Of a stretch of 64,000 nucleotides of DNA, positions 8,495-17,509 are shown in pieces; within the stretch, counting starts at the first letter, position 1, and the number at the start of each line of letters is the position of its first letter. Where the stretch lies: contig JAEUJW010000075.1 of assembly GCA_016793465.1 (NCBI GenBank), positions 372,001 through 436,000 of the forward strand, written 5' to 3'. Source of the DNA: Myxococcales bacterium (GTDB taxonomy: Bacteria; Myxococcota; Polyangia; Nannocystales; Nannocystaceae). The translations under genes and the position numbers were made by a program. The notes beneath the pieces were generated by a model that saw only the letters and a list, made by a program, of their open reading frames with translations, did not search any database and was not told the DNA's origin.

Positions 8495-10486
8495 ATGGCC
8501 TTGTCGCAACGTTCGCTCCTCCCCCTCCTCGTGTGCACCGCCCTCCCGCTCGCCTGCGGCGACGACGGGCGCGAGACCGCCGACGGCTCCGCGACCAACC
8601 AGCCGGTCACGTCGCTCACCAACAACCCGAGCGGCATCAGCTCCGACCCGACCGACGGCACCGCCAGCGCCACCGACACCGACCCGAGCGGCGGCACCAT
8701 GTCCGGCGCGCAGACCGAGGCCAGCCAGGGCAACACCGAGACCGACCCCACCAACGTCTCGAGCGTACCGACCACCGACACCGAGCCCTCGACCGTCAGC
8801 GACACCGACCCGGTCACCGCGACCGAGCCCGACACCACCAACGGGCCGACCACCGACCCGCCCTGCAACATCTTCGAGTGCTCGGACGACCTCGGCGAGG
8901 TGCTGTGCAACGGCGAGGTCGTCGAGAACTGCGGCGCCGGCACCTACTGCATCGAGGGCGCGTGCGCCCCGCTGACCGCCTGCGAGGCCGCCGAGCTGTT
9001 CAAGGGCAGCGAGGGCTGCGACTTCTGGGCCGTGAAGACGGAGATCATCCCCGAGGGCTCGGGCGCCTGCTTCGCCGTGTTCGTGGCCAACACCAGCGAC
9101 CAGCCGGCCCACATCAACGTCGAGTACAACGGCTCGATGCTCCCGGTCGCCAGCTTCGCCCGCATCCCCAGCGGCCAGGGCATGGCGATCCAATACAACC
9201 CCTACGACGCCGCCGCCGGCCTGCCGCCCAACGAGGTCGCGATCCTGTTCCTGTCGCGCGGCCCCGGCAGCCTCATCAACTGCCCGATCCCCGCCGGCAT
9301 CCAGCAGGAGGTCCAGGTCGTCGGCACCGGCCGCGGCCACGCCTTCAACATCACCACCGACCAGCCCGTCGCCGCCTACCAGATGCTGCCCTACGGCTCC
9401 GGCTCGGCCGCCGCCACCTCGGCCACGCTCATGCTCCCGACCAGCGTGTGGGACGTCAACTACGTCGCCGTCGACGCCTACCAGGACAGCGCCGTGGTCG
9501 CCTCCGCCGACCCCCTGTTCGTCATCGTCGCCGACGAGGACGCGACCACCGTGACCCTCGAGCCCAAGGTCGCCGTCAACGGCGGCGGCGGCGTCGCCGG
9601 CGGCCCCGCCGGCACCCCGATCCAGTACGTACTAAACCGCGGCGAGACCATCCAGTTCGCCCAGCCGCAGGAGCTCACCGGCTCGCCCCTGCTCGCCGAC
9701 AAGCGCGTCGGCGTGTTCGGCGGCGCCAGCTGCCTCAACGTGCCCACCAACGGCATCGCCTGCGACGGCGCCCACCAGCAGATCCCCCCGATCAAGGCGC
9801 TCGGCAGCACCTACCCCGCCGTCCGCTACCGCAACCGCACCGGCCAGGAGGAGTCGCCGCCGTGGCGCGTCGTCGGCGTCGTCAACGACACCCAGCTGAC
9901 CTACGCCCCCGCCAAACCCCCCGGCGCCCCCGACGTGCTCATGCTCGGCCAGGTCGCCGAGTTCAACTCGTCCGGCGGCTTCGTGGTGTCCAGCCAGGAC
10001 GTCGACCACCCGTTCTACCTCGCCGCCTACATGACCGGCGGCCAGAACTACAACGGCTCCGGCGACCCCGAGTGGGTCAACGTCGTGCCCTCGGCCCAGT
10101 TCCTCGACAAGTACGTGCTGTTCACCGACCCCACCTACCCCGAGACCAGCTTCGTCGTCATCCGCCGCCGCGTCGACGGCGCCTTCAGCGACGTGACCCT
10201 CGGCTGCGCCGGCATGCTCGGCGGCTGGCAGCCCATCGACGCCGACCACGAGTTCACCCGCATCGACCTCGTCACCGGCAACTACCAGAACGTCGGCGGC
10301 TGCTCCAACGGCCGCCACGAGCTCAGCAGCGCCGGCCCGTTCGGCGTGACCGTGTGGGGCTGGGGCTCGACCGCCACCGGCGGCTTCGGCCTCGGCGACC
10401 CCGCCTACTCGCAGTACGTGTCCTACGCCTACCCCGCCGGCGCCGGCCTGCGCGCCATCAACGACGTCGAGGTCATCCCCCAGTGA
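8495..10486 (+). CDS. Surface lipoprotein with IgGFc-binding-like domain
   Basis: This 663-aa protein has a signal peptide ending in LPLACGDD (lipobox-like), then a Thr/Ser/Asp-rich stalk to about residue 125. A short Cys-rich segment follows (CNIFEC, CNGEVVENC, CIEGACAP). The rest resembles the IgGFc-binding N-terminal family: FAVFVANTSDQPAHI, the phrase PVAAYQMLPYG and TLMLPTSVWDVNYVAV, and a late MLGGWQPI segment. In myxobacteria such proteins are secreted or surface-anchored, and ligand binding is unproved. The gene stands alone, with a GC-rich hairpin and an AT-rich block after it. Confidence 0.75.
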   Translation: MALSQRSLLPLLVCTALPLACGDDGRETADGSATNQPVTSLTNNPSGISSDPTDGTASATDTDPSGGTMSGAQTEASQGNTETDPTNVSSVPTTDTEPSTVSDTDPVTATEPDTTNGPTTDPPCNIFECSDDLGEVLCNGEVVENCGAGTYCIEGACAPLTACEAAELFKGSEGCDFWAVKTEIIPEGSGACFAVFVANTSDQPAHINVEYNGSMLPVASFARIPSGQGMAIQYNPYDAAAGLPPNEVAILFLSRGPGSLINCPIPAGIQQEVQVVGTGRGHAFNITTDQPVAAYQMLPYGSGSAAATSATLMLPTSVWDVNYVAVDAYQDSAVVASADPLFVIVADEDATTVTLEPKVAVNGGGGVAGGPAGTPIQYVLNRGETIQFAQPQELTGSPLLADKRVGVFGGASCLNVPTNGIACDGAHQQIPPIKALGSTYPAVRYRNRTGQEESPPWRVVGVVNDTQLTYAPAKPPGAPDVLMLGQVAEFNSSGGFVVSSQDVDHPFYLAAYMTGGQNYNGSGDPEWVNVVPSAQFLDKYVLFTDPTYPETSFVVIRRRVDGAFSDVTLGCAGMLGGWQPIDADHEFTRIDLVTGNYQNVGGCSNGRHELSSAGPFGVTVWGWGSTATGGFGLGDPAYSQYVSYAYPAGAGLRAINDVEVIPQ

Positions 10487-10499
10487 CCCGCGCGCCGCG

Positions 10500-10526
10500 G
10501 GCCCGGACGCCCCGCGCGTCCCGGCC
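10500..10526 (+). terminator. Possible hairpin terminator after the lipoprotein gene
   Basis: GGCCCGGACGC and GCGTCCCGGCC form an imperfect stem with a 5-nt loop, 14 nt after the stop. There is no immediate T-run, but the AT-rich block begins 27 nt later. Confidence 0.35.
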
Positions 10527-10552
10527 CGCGCCCCGCCACCTGTCCCGAGAGC

Positions 10553-10583
10553 CATTTTAATAATTATTAACTATTAATTTCTC
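10553..10583. other. AT-rich intergenic block
   Basis: CATTTTAATAATTATTAACT followed by ATTAATTTC stands out in very GC-rich DNA. The 13-mer CATTTTAATAATT at 10553-10565 recurs exactly at 58012-58024, also just downstream of a gene. It may be a terminator-associated element or a binding site for a nucleoid protein. Confidence 0.6.
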
Positions 10584-10667
10584 CGCGCCGACGCGCCGAT
10601 GCGGTGCATGAGCGACCTCCGCGATCCGCCTCGCCGTCGCGCCCGGCGCGCCCCGGCGGGGCTTCGT

Positions 10668-10802
10668 TCACGGCCGCCCGAACATGCGCTGACCCACCAG
10701 CCCGCCGGCGGCCAGCACCAGCAGCGTCAGCAAGATCCAGCCCCAGGCGCGCCACCAGCGGAGCAGCGCGCCGGGCCGGTCGTAGATCTTCACGCGCGAC
10801 AT
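10668..10802 (-). CDS. 44-aa single-pass membrane protein
   Basis: This small frame reads MSRVKIYDRPGALLRWW and then a hydrophobic helix, WGWILLTLLVLAAGGLVG, ending QRMFGRP. It starts 7 nt after the stop of the upstream minus-strand gene, so it is probably translated from the same mRNA. A basic, Trp-rich N-terminus before one helix suggests N-in topology. I do not recognise the family. Its tight spacing to a stress-type membrane protein suggests a small partner or regulator. Conservation is needed to be sure it is a gene. Confidence 0.6.
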   Translation of the reverse strand: MSRVKIYDRPGALLRWWRAWGWILLTLLVLAAGGLVGQRMFGRP

Positions 10803-10809
10803 GGTGACC

Positions 10810-11484
10810 TCACAGATGGTCGTAGGCCCGCGACGGCGACTGGTAGCGCCGGAACTGCCGCTCGCGCTCGAGGTCGTCGACCGTGAACGTCCGTCCGGCC
10901 ACGTTCACCTCCTCGAACCCCTCGGCCTCGAAGTGCGCGCGGCGCTTGTCGACGTCGACCGCGCCGCAGTCCGCCAGCACGTCGGCCGCCGTGCTCGACA
11001 GCGCGTCGCTCGCCTGCACGAGCACGAGGATGCCGCCGCGTCGCACCGCCTCGGCGAAGAAGTGCGCGTCGTGCTCGGGCACGCCGACGCCGACCAGCGC
11101 CCCGACCAGCCCGCCGACGGCCGCCCCCGCCGCGGCGCCGACCCCGGCCGCCGTCAGCGTCGACAGCATCGGCCCGACCGCCACCAGCGCGCCGAGCCCC
11201 GGCAGCACGAGCGTCTCCATGCCGACGAGCAGCCCGACGACCCCGCAGCTGAGCGACCCGACCACCGCGCCGGTGCCCGCGCCGGTCCTGGCCGACTCGG
11301 CCATGGCCTTGCGACGCACGTCGCTCTGGATCACGTCTTGCCCCGGCGCGTGCGGCTCGTGGTGGGTGTCGATGTCGCTGGCGAGCACGCTGATGTCCCA
11401 GCGGTCGAACGACCGCTGCAGCAGGCGGTGCACGGCGATCTCCGCGTCCTGAACCTCGTCGAACAATCCGATGACCGTCTTCAT
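10810..11484 (-). CDS. General-stress-type protein with glycine-zipper membrane segment
   Basis: This is a 224-aa protein. The N-terminal part (MKTVIGLFDEVQDAEIAVHRLLQ) resembles the GSP17M/YflT-type domain that senses or pairs with stress proteins. The centre (about residues 65-125) is Gly/Ala-rich hydrophobic sequence with GxxxG spacing (GAGTGAVVGSLSCGVVGLLVG, AAAGAAVGGLVGALVGVG), typical of glycine-zipper membrane regions. The C-terminal part returns to a second alpha/beta half (ILVLVQASDALSS) and a charged tail (DDLERERQFRRYQ). The role is probably envelope stress, by inference from the family. ATG at 11484 gives a start at the conserved strand. The 44-aa gene follows. Confidence 0.65.
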   Translation of the reverse strand: MKTVIGLFDEVQDAEIAVHRLLQRSFDRWDISVLASDIDTHHEPHAPGQDVIQSDVRRKAMAESARTGAGTGAVVGSLSCGVVGLLVGMETLVLPGLGALVAVGPMLSTLTAAGVGAAAGAAVGGLVGALVGVGVPEHDAHFFAEAVRRGGILVLVQASDALSSTAADVLADCGAVDVDKRRAHFEAEGFEEVNVAGRTFTVDDLERERQFRRYQSPSRAYDHL

Positions 11485-11639
11485 GGTTGCCTTCCTCCGC
11501 CGAGCGCGCCGCGCTCGCGGTGCGCCCGGTCGACCGCCTCGAATTGTCGCGCAGCAGTGAACCCCGGCAATCTCGCCGCCGGCCGCCGCGCCCCGCCTCT
11601 GCCACATCACGGCGTTTCTCCGCCCGATCCGCGGCCGAC
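11485..11639. other. Intergenic, no gene seen
   Basis: This holds the upstream region of the minus-strand stress protein. CGACAATTCGAGGCGG and a few less GC-rich stretches are present, but no convincing promoter pair or open frame with gene-like composition. Confidence 0.4.
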
Positions 11640-11884
11640 CCCCGGCGAGCAAAGCTTGCTGCGGCCCGCGCACATTCGCCGATCCGCCCCGCCGCAGCCC
11701 GCGCCCGCCGACGACGGCACCGACGACGCCTCCACCGCCGCGCTCACCGGCGCCGACGCGAGCGACACCGCCGTCCCCACCAGCGGCGACGAGCTGTGCG
11801 GCAACTTCCAGGTCGACGAGGGGCTGCACCTTCGAATGCTCGACCCCGGCCCGGCTGTACTGCTTCGAGCAGCCCGCCGGGTGA
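11640..11884 (+). pseudogene. Remnant of a Cys-rich lipoprotein gene
   Basis: One frame reads a typical stalk and the start of a Cys-rich repeat: DDGTDDASTAALTGADASD, then DELCGNFQVDEG. A few bases later another frame continues as GCTFECSTPARLYCFEQPAG before a stop at 11882-11884. In intact myxobacterial Cys-rich repeats (CGNG..EEGEECDDGN...GDGCT..C) these two pieces are separated by about 15 residues. The locus therefore looks like a lipoprotein gene with an internal deletion and no surviving signal peptide. Confidence 0.6.
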
Positions 11885-11890
11885 CGCGGC

Positions 11891-12616
11891 TCAGCCGCCG
11901 CAGCAGGCGTCGGCCTTGGCGTCGATCTGCTCGAGCGTCATGCACACGCCCTCGGCGGCGCACATGCCCGCCGGCTCGCCGTCGATCGTGCACGTGCACG
12001 TGGTCGCGTCGCAGTCGAGCTCGAGCGTCGACTCCGGGCAGATCCGCGTCAGCGAGCACTCGGTGCCCTCCTCGTTGCCGCCGACCCCGCTCTCGCACAC
12101 CGCGCCCGCGCACGCCTCCTGCTGCGCCGCCAGCTCGTCGCTGCACTCGCCGAACTCGTCGTTCTCGACCGCGTCCTTGAACTCCGGGCAGCCCAGCCCG
12201 ATCAGGCACTCGAGCGTCGCGCTCGTCGCCGCCGGGCAGCCCGGCGCGTCCGACTCGAGGGCCTCGCCGCACTGCAGCTGGCACTGGGGCCCGCCGAGGT
12301 CCACGCCGCACTCGTCGGCGTGCATGCACAGCGTCTCGCACACGCCCGTCGTCCCGGTCGGGTCGCTCGGGTCGGCGCTCGTCGGGCCCATGCCCGTGAC
12401 CTCGCCGCTCGAGGTGACCTCGCCGGCCTCCGCGCCCGAGTCGACCGTCGTGCCCCCGGCCCCGCCCGTCGTCGGCTCCGAGCTCATCCCCAGCGTCGCG
12501 CCCGACTCCTCCCCGCCCGTCGACGACGCCCCCGTCGACGCGTTCGTCTCGCTGTCGTTCTTGTCGTCGCCGCACGCCGCCGCCAGCACCACCAGGCCAA
12601 GCAAGATCTGCCGCAT
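11891..12616 (-). CDS. Cys-rich lipoprotein with Ser/Thr/Gly stalk
   Basis: This 241-aa protein has a signal peptide MRQILLGLVVLAAAC (lipobox AAAC), an acidic Ser/Thr/Gly stalk to about residue 90, then a domain with about 20 cysteines. The domain begins VCETLCMHADECG and ends KADACCGG, and contains CTCTIDGEPAG. Paired CxxxC and CxC spacings suggest a disulphide-rich extracellular fold. I recognise no enzyme motif. It may be a surface or predation-related protein, but that is a guess. TATGAT lies 6 nt before the ATG on the coding strand. Confidence 0.8.
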   Translation of the reverse strand: MRQILLGLVVLAAACGDDKNDSETNASTGASSTGGEESGATLGMSSEPTTGGAGGTTVDSGAEAGEVTSSGEVTGMGPTSADPSDPTGTTGVCETLCMHADECGVDLGGPQCQLQCGEALESDAPGCPAATSATLECLIGLGCPEFKDAVENDEFGECSDELAAQQEACAGAVCESGVGGNEEGTECSLTRICPESTLELDCDATTCTCTIDGEPAGMCAAEGVCMTLEQIDAKADACCGG

Positions 12617-12622
12617 GGCGCG

Positions 12623-12628
12623 ATCATA
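12623..12628 (-). promoter_or_regulatory. TATGAT -10 box, leaderless spacing
   Basis: On the minus strand TATGAT is followed by six nt and then the ATG at 12616. A start site 6-7 nt after a -10 box would coincide with the start codon. No clear -35. Confidence 0.5.
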
Positions 12629-12738
12629 CTAAAGCCGGCGCACCGACGGCGTGGTCCGCCGGACCCACCCGCGTCCGCGCCGGACCTCCTCCTTCGGCGC
12701 GATGCCCCGCCCGCGCGAACCCTGGCACACTGCGGCCG

Positions 12739-13410
12739 ATGCTCCTCACCCGGCTCGCCGACGACCTGTGGACCCACGAACGCCCGCTGCGCTTCCTCGG
12801 CGTCGAGTGTGACGCCCGCATGACCCTCGTGCGCGTGCAGGACGGCCTGCTCGTCCACTCCCCCGCGCCGCTCTCGCCCGCCCTGCGGGCCGAGGTCGAC
12901 GCCCTCGGCCCCGTGCGGGCGCTCGTCGCCCCCAGCCGGTTTCACCACCTCGGCGTGCGCTCGTGGCAGGACGCCTACCCCGGCGTGCTGACCTGCTGCT
13001 GCCCCGGCCTCGAGCGCAAGCGCGGCGACCTGCGGTGGGACCGCGTGCTCGGCGACACGCCCGAGCCCGAGTGGGCCGGCCAGCTCGACCAGGTGTTCTT
13101 CGCCGCCCGCAGCCTCGAGAACGAGGTCGTGTTCCACCACCCCGCCTCGCGCACGCTGATCTGCGCCGACACCGTGTTCAACCTCTCGCGCCACCCCTCG
13201 CGCCTGACCCGCGTGGTCGCCCGCCTGCTCGGCCAGCGCGAGCCCGGCGCGACCTGGCTCGAGCGCGTCATGATGCGCGACCGCGAGGCCGCCCGCGAGC
13301 AGATCGGCCGCATGCTGGCCTGGGACTTCGACCGCATCGTGCTGTCCCACGGCCCGATGATCACCAGCGACGGCCGCGAGACCCTGCGCCGCGCCTACGC
13401 CTGGCTCTGA
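12739..13410 (+). CDS. DUF4336 protein, metallo-beta-lactamase-like fold
   Basis: This 223-aa protein matches the DUF4336 pattern: the N-terminal LADDLWTHERPLRFLGVE, then APSRFHHLGVRSWQDAYPG where canonical MBL proteins carry HxHxDH, VVFHHPASRTLICADTVFNL, and late FDRIVLSHGPMI. The fold is expected to be MBL-like, with His and Asp ligands at the HH, ICADT and SHG positions. The substrate is unknown. The ATG at 12739 is the first in the frame and fits the family start. A 68-aa gene follows after 25 nt. Confidence 0.7.
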   Translation: MLLTRLADDLWTHERPLRFLGVECDARMTLVRVQDGLLVHSPAPLSPALRAEVDALGPVRALVAPSRFHHLGVRSWQDAYPGVLTCCCPGLERKRGDLRWDRVLGDTPEPEWAGQLDQVFFAARSLENEVVFHHPASRTLICADTVFNLSRHPSRLTRVVARLLGQREPGATWLERVMMRDREAAREQIGRMLAWDFDRIVLSHGPMITSDGRETLRRAYAWL

Positions 13411-13435
13411 CGATCCTGTACCCTCCGAGCCGTCC

Positions 13436-13642
13436 ATGCCGAAGAAGCCCGAGAAGATCACCGTCGGCCAAGACTTCACCTACGCCGGCGACGCCGACCT
13501 GAACGCGCAGGTCGCCGCCTTCGCCGCCGCCCACGAGGCCGCCCACGACGAGCGCCTCGCCATGGACGCCAAGCGCTCGCTCGGCCCGGGCAAGGTCCGC
13601 GTCACCTTCCGCGTGGTGCCCGCGAAGGCGAAGGGCCGCTGA
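13436..13642 (+). CDS. 68-aa hypothetical protein
   Basis: This small basic protein (MPKKPEKITVGQDFTYAGD, C-terminus FRVVPAKAKGR) has an Ala-rich middle. Codon use is typical of the neighbours. TACCCT lies 11 nt before the ATG. It follows the DUF4336 gene by 25 nt and may be cotranscribed. Its last 41 nt overlap the 3' end of the convergent gene. I do not recognise it. Confidence 0.55.
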   Translation: MPKKPEKITVGQDFTYAGDADLNAQVAAFAAAHEAAHDERLAMDAKRSLGPGKVRVTFRVVPAKAKGR

Positions 13643-14483
13643 TCGCCCCGAGCCGCACCGACGCGCGCAGCATGACCACCGCCTGCGCCCACTCGTGGTT
13701 CTTCCTGGCCAGCGGCAGCATGCCCGCGAGCTCGAACCCGAAGCGCTTGAGGTTGCTGAAGCGCAGCGCCGCCGCGGCCGCGTACAGGTCCGTGTTCGTG
13801 GCGTAGCCGACGACGCTGTGGAGGTCGATCGCCACGCCGAACCGCCGCACCGGCAGGAACTCCGCGCCCGCCGTCAGCGAGGCCCCCATGCGCAGCCCCG
13901 GCCCCGCGCGCGAGGCCACGGCCGAGGCGAGCAGCCCGACCTGGCCGCGCAGGTGCACCTTCGGCGTCGCCGCGAACTGCCCGGCCACCCCCATGTCGAA
14001 GCCGAACGGCCGCGCCTCCTGATAGAGGCCCGTCGCCGTCGGCAGCACGAGCTTGCTGTTGAAGGCGATCGTCGCCCGGTCGCCGGTGACCGCCCGGATC
14101 GACCCGCCGAGGAACGAGTGCCCGAGCCCGAGGTTGCTGGCCGACAGCGACTGGATCACCGTGTCGTAGCGGACCGCCTCGATCCCCGCGAAGACCTCGG
14201 TAATTTTGTTCGGCGCCCAGCTGCCCTCGATCGTCGCGCCCGCGCTGACGCGTCCGTAAAAGTTGGGGATGTCGACCATCAGCACGCCGCCGCCGCGGAT
14301 GGCCACCTCGCTGCGCCCGCACACGCGATAGGCCCGCCCGAGCCCGCCGTCGAGGATCGGCGCGACCACCGGACCCGTCGCCATGCCATAATTAAAGTGC
14401 TTGCACGGGTCGGCCGAGGCGCTGGTCGACGCCAGCGCCGCGCCGACGAACGCCCCCGCGGCCAGCCGGCGGGCGCGCTTCAC
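13602..14483 (-). CDS. Secreted outer-membrane beta-barrel-like protein
   Basis: This 293-aa protein has an N-terminal signal peptide (VKRARRLAAGAFVGAALASTSASA) and alternating amphipathic beta-strand-like segments rich in Gly, Ala, Tyr and Phe. Examples are VSAGATIEGSWAPNKITEVFAGIEAVRYD and FGVAIDLHSVVGYATNTDLYAA. No enzyme motif is visible; a small outer-membrane barrel is the best reading. The GTG start overlaps the stop of the upstream PHP-domain gene (GTGA), so translation is probably coupled. Two short AT-rich islands (14201-14210, 14389-14398) sit inside the gene. Confidence 0.6.
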   Translation of the reverse strand: MKRARRLAAGAFVGAALASTSASADPCKHFNYGMATGPVVAPILDGGLGRAYRVCGRSEVAIRGGGVLMVDIPNFYGRVSAGATIEGSWAPNKITEVFAGIEAVRYDTVIQSLSASNLGLGHSFLGGSIRAVTGDRATIAFNSKLVLPTATGLYQEARPFGFDMGVAGQFAATPKVHLRGQVGLLASAVASRAGPGLRMGASLTAGAEFLPVRRFGVAIDLHSVVGYATNTDLYAAAAALRFSNLKRFGFELAGMLPLARKNHEWAQAVVMLRASVRLGAISGPSPSRAPRGR

Positions 14484-17455
14484 TTCACCCCCTGATACCC
14501 GCCGCCGTCGCGGTCGAAGATGAGGGGGTTGGTGAACGCCGCCGGGTAGCCCTCGGCGTTGACCGCCCAGAACAGGTACTCGCGGCTCTCGCGGTCCTCC
14601 GGCTTGTCCGGCTCGGTCAGCGGCCCGCCCGCGAAGCAGGCCCCGTCCGGCGCCGACGACAGCTCCGACGAGTCGCGCCAGTCGATGGTACCGTCGCGGT
14701 TGTTGTCGCCGGTGTCGGGGATGCCGTCGCAATTAAAGTCCTCGAGCGGCTCGAGCCGACGCCCGGCCTCGACCACCAGCCACGCGTCCCCCTCGGCCGG
14801 CAGCAGCTCCGCCAATTTGATCTCGGTGTCGAGCCGCAGCAGCCCGTCGGTCCCGTACGGGTCCGCCGGTCTGCTCAGCGCAGCTCCGTCGAGCGTGCGC
14901 GCGACCTCGCCGTTGACGATGATGCGCACCTCCTCGACCGGCACCCACGGCGCCGCCGAGACCTTGACGTCGAGCGTCGCGTCGTTCGCCGGTCTAAAAC
15001 TGTCGAGCCCCGGGGTGCGCACCCCGCCGTCGCCGTCGACGGTGCGGACCTCGATCACCGGCCCGTTGGTCCCGATCATCGCCCCCGCCCGCACGGACCG
15101 GTTGAACAGCGCCGCGTCGAAGTCGGCCACCGTGGTGTCGGCCCACACCAGCGTGCGCGGCGAGCCGACGATGTTGTCCGACAGCCCGTGGCTGTCCGAG
15201 TTGGCGGTGCCGGCGCGCACGACGCCCTGACCCAGCAGGTAGAACCAGAACGCGCGGTACGGCTGGTAGTAGCCGTTGTTGGTCCCGTTCATGACCTCCT
15301 GCGCGTGATAGTCGGCGTTGTTGAAGTCCGAGCCCGCCGGCGTGCGCAAGAACAGGCTCTGCGGGGTGCCGTCGAACGCGCGCGGCAGGTCCTCGAGCGC
15401 GCTGATCTCGAGCGCGTCGGGCCAGCCGAGGTCGCGCCCGAAGTCCAGCGGGTAGATGGGGTGGTTGAGCTGCGCGACGCCGATGTCCGCCTGCCAGCCC
15501 GCGTCGCGCATGCGCGTGAACAGCACGCCCGGCTCGACCAGCTCGTCCCACGCCGCCCCGCGCCACGCCTCGGTCGGCCGCTGCGGCACCGGCCAGAAGT
15601 TCCAGTGCCCGATCACCTGCGGGTACGGCAGGTCGGGCAGGAACTTCCACAGCACGTGCCCGGTCGTCTCGGTGCCGGTGATCAGCGCCAGCCGGCCCTG
15701 CACATCGTGGGCCGCCACGCCCGCGGCGTAGTCGCCGACCACGTCGTGCTCGGTCGAGGCGATCACGTCGACGCGCGCCGCCAGGAACGAGAGCACGCGG
15801 TCGACCTCCGGCACCGACGAGTCGAACGAGCGCGCCCCGTGCACGTGGAAGTCGGCCGACAGCGTGCCCGGCGGCTGCAGCGGCAGGGACTGCAGCGCCA
15901 GCGCCACGCTCGCCGTCTCGCCGTCCGCGACCTCGACGCGGGCCGCCCGCGCCACCGTGGCGAACGGGCCCACCGTCGCGAACACGTCGTAGCGGCCCGG
16001 CAGCACCGCGAACGTGCCCGCGCCGCCGCGCAGGAACGCCCGGTTGCACGCCGGCGCCCCGCCGTGCGGGTGGCCCAGCAGCGGCGCGCACGCCGAGTAG
16101 CGGCCGAACATCTTGCCGCGCACCCGCTCGTCGGTGGTGTCGTCGGCCGGGTACAGCAGCAGCTGCGCGTGGTCCGGCGCGCCGTCGACGGTGACCTCGA
16201 CCTGCATCTGCCCGACCGCCGGCACCTCGATCTCGCCGGCGTCGACGTCCGCGCCGGCGACCGCGACCTCGGCCTCGGCGACCCGCTGCCCGTAGGCCTC
16301 GACCTCGAGCACGTAGGTCGCGTCGGCCGGCACGCGCGCGCTGAACCGGCCCTCGGCGTCGGGCGTCGCCTGGGTCACGCGCACGCGCTGCTCGTCGCTC
16401 GAATCGCCGGTCCCGCGCGAGACCAGCACCGCCGCGCGCAGCACCTCGCCGACGTACGGCCCGGGGTCGCCGGTCACCGTGACCTGCCCGCGCAGCTCGA
16501 CGCTCGGCTCGTCGAACAGCCGCTCGCGCACCGCCATGGCCACGTCGCCCGCGCTGGCCAGCGAGGCCGCCTCGCCGACCCCGATGAACCGCTCGAACAC
16601 CACGTAGTCGCGGGGCATCACCACCCGCCGGGTCGTCCCGACCCCCGTCACCACGTTGCTGTGGAAGCCGGTGGCCTCGCGCGCGTCGCACATCACGTGC
16701 GCGTACGTCACGCTCGGGCGCACGTGGGTGGCCGCCAGCATGTACGGCGCGTCCTCGAAGGCCTCGTTGATGTCGCTGAGCCCGAACGAGGTGTGCTCGT
16801 AGCCGCGGCCCGGCCCGGGCACGAACGGCAGCCCGCGCCGACCGCCCCAGTAGAACGCGTCGGCGCCGACCCAGGTGAGCGGCACGGACCCGTCGTTGAC
16901 GATCTCGGTGCGCACGCGCACCCCGGGCTCGCACGGCCGCACCTCGTAGCGGGTCGCGACCCGCAGCGACGGCTCGCCGTCGAGGTGCCCGCGCAGCTGC
17001 AGCGCCGCGAAGCCGTCGCCCTCGAGCACCTGCGCCTCGTCGTAGAACGCGGCGTCGCCGGGCAGCAGGCCGGTGGCCTGGAACATGTGGGTCAGCGCGT
17101 CGGTGCCGCCGTGGGTCGCGAGGTCGATGAGGTTGCCGCCCGAGGGCGCCAGGTAGTGCGGGTGGTCGAGGCCCTCGACGACGGCGACGATGCGGTCGTT
17201 CTCGAGGCGAAAGTCGCCGATCGCGCCCAGCGCGGACGGCCCGCCGAGCTGGTCGTCGGCGCCGGCGATCACCCGGATCTCCGCGCGCCCGCCCTCGCAG
17301 GTGAACGCCAGCGCCTCGCACGGGCTCGGCACCACGCAGCCGGGCTCGCCGTCGAGGCAGCCCTCGCGCGCGCAGCCCGCGTCGATCAGCGCGGCGCTCA
17401 ACAGGGCCGCCGCCCCCACGAACCCCGGTCGTCGCCGGCCCCCACGCACGCGCAT
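14480..17455 (-). CDS. Large lipoprotein with PHP-type metallohydrolase domain
   Basis: This 991-aa protein has a signal peptide and LIDAGC lipobox. The N-terminal half is beta-rich, with a Cys pair and Ig/carboxypeptidase-regulatory-like segments (about residues 330-520). A CehA/McbA-like PHP domain begins near residue 540: DFHVHGARSFDSSVP, then DVIASTEHDVVGDY, LITGTETTG, VAQLNHP and GTANSDSHGLSDN. These supply the His/Asp/Glu metal ligands expected of a PHP metallohydrolase or phosphoesterase. A short EF-hand-like DFNCDGIPDTGDNNRDGTIDW follows near the C-terminus. The substrate is unknown and the location is the cell surface or periplasm. TACACT lies 9 nt before the ATG. It is coupled to the barrel-like gene downstream. 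Confidence 0.8.
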   Translation of the reverse strand: MRVRGGRRRPGFVGAAALLSAALIDAGCAREGCLDGEPGCVVPSPCEALAFTCEGGRAEIRVIAGADDQLGGPSALGAIGDFRLENDRIVAVVEGLDHPHYLAPSGGNLIDLATHGGTDALTHMFQATGLLPGDAAFYDEAQVLEGDGFAALQLRGHLDGEPSLRVATRYEVRPCEPGVRVRTEIVNDGSVPLTWVGADAFYWGGRRGLPFVPGPGRGYEHTSFGLSDINEAFEDAPYMLAATHVRPSVTYAHVMCDAREATGFHSNVVTGVGTTRRVVMPRDYVVFERFIGVGEAASLASAGDVAMAVRERLFDEPSVELRGQVTVTGDPGPYVGEVLRAAVLVSRGTGDSSDEQRVRVTQATPDAEGRFSARVPADATYVLEVEAYGQRVAEAEVAVAGADVDAGEIEVPAVGQMQVEVTVDGAPDHAQLLLYPADDTTDERVRGKMFGRYSACAPLLGHPHGGAPACNRAFLRGGAGTFAVLPGRYDVFATVGPFATVARAARVEVADGETASVALALQSLPLQPPGTLSADFHVHGARSFDSSVPEVDRVLSFLAARVDVIASTEHDVVGDYAAGVAAHDVQGRLALITGTETTGHVLWKFLPDLPYPQVIGHWNFWPVPQRPTEAWRGAAWDELVEPGVLFTRMRDAGWQADIGVAQLNHPIYPLDFGRDLGWPDALEISALEDLPRAFDGTPQSLFLRTPAGSDFNNADYHAQEVMNGTNNGYYQPYRAFWFYLLGQGVVRAGTANSDSHGLSDNIVGSPRTLVWADTTVADFDAALFNRSVRAGAMIGTNGPVIEVRTVDGDGGVRTPGLDSFRPANDATLDVKVSAAPWVPVEEVRIIVNGEVARTLDGAALSRPADPYGTDGLLRLDTEIKLAELLPAEGDAWLVVEAGRRLEPLEDFNCDGIPDTGDNNRDGTIDWRDSSELSSAPDGACFAGGPLTEPDKPEDRESREYLFWAVNAEGYPAAFTNPLIFDRDGGGYQGVK

Positions 17456-17509
17456 CGGCCGGCGAGTGTACCGGATCCGCGGCCGCGGCGGGCAACCCCG
17501 CCGCGCGCG

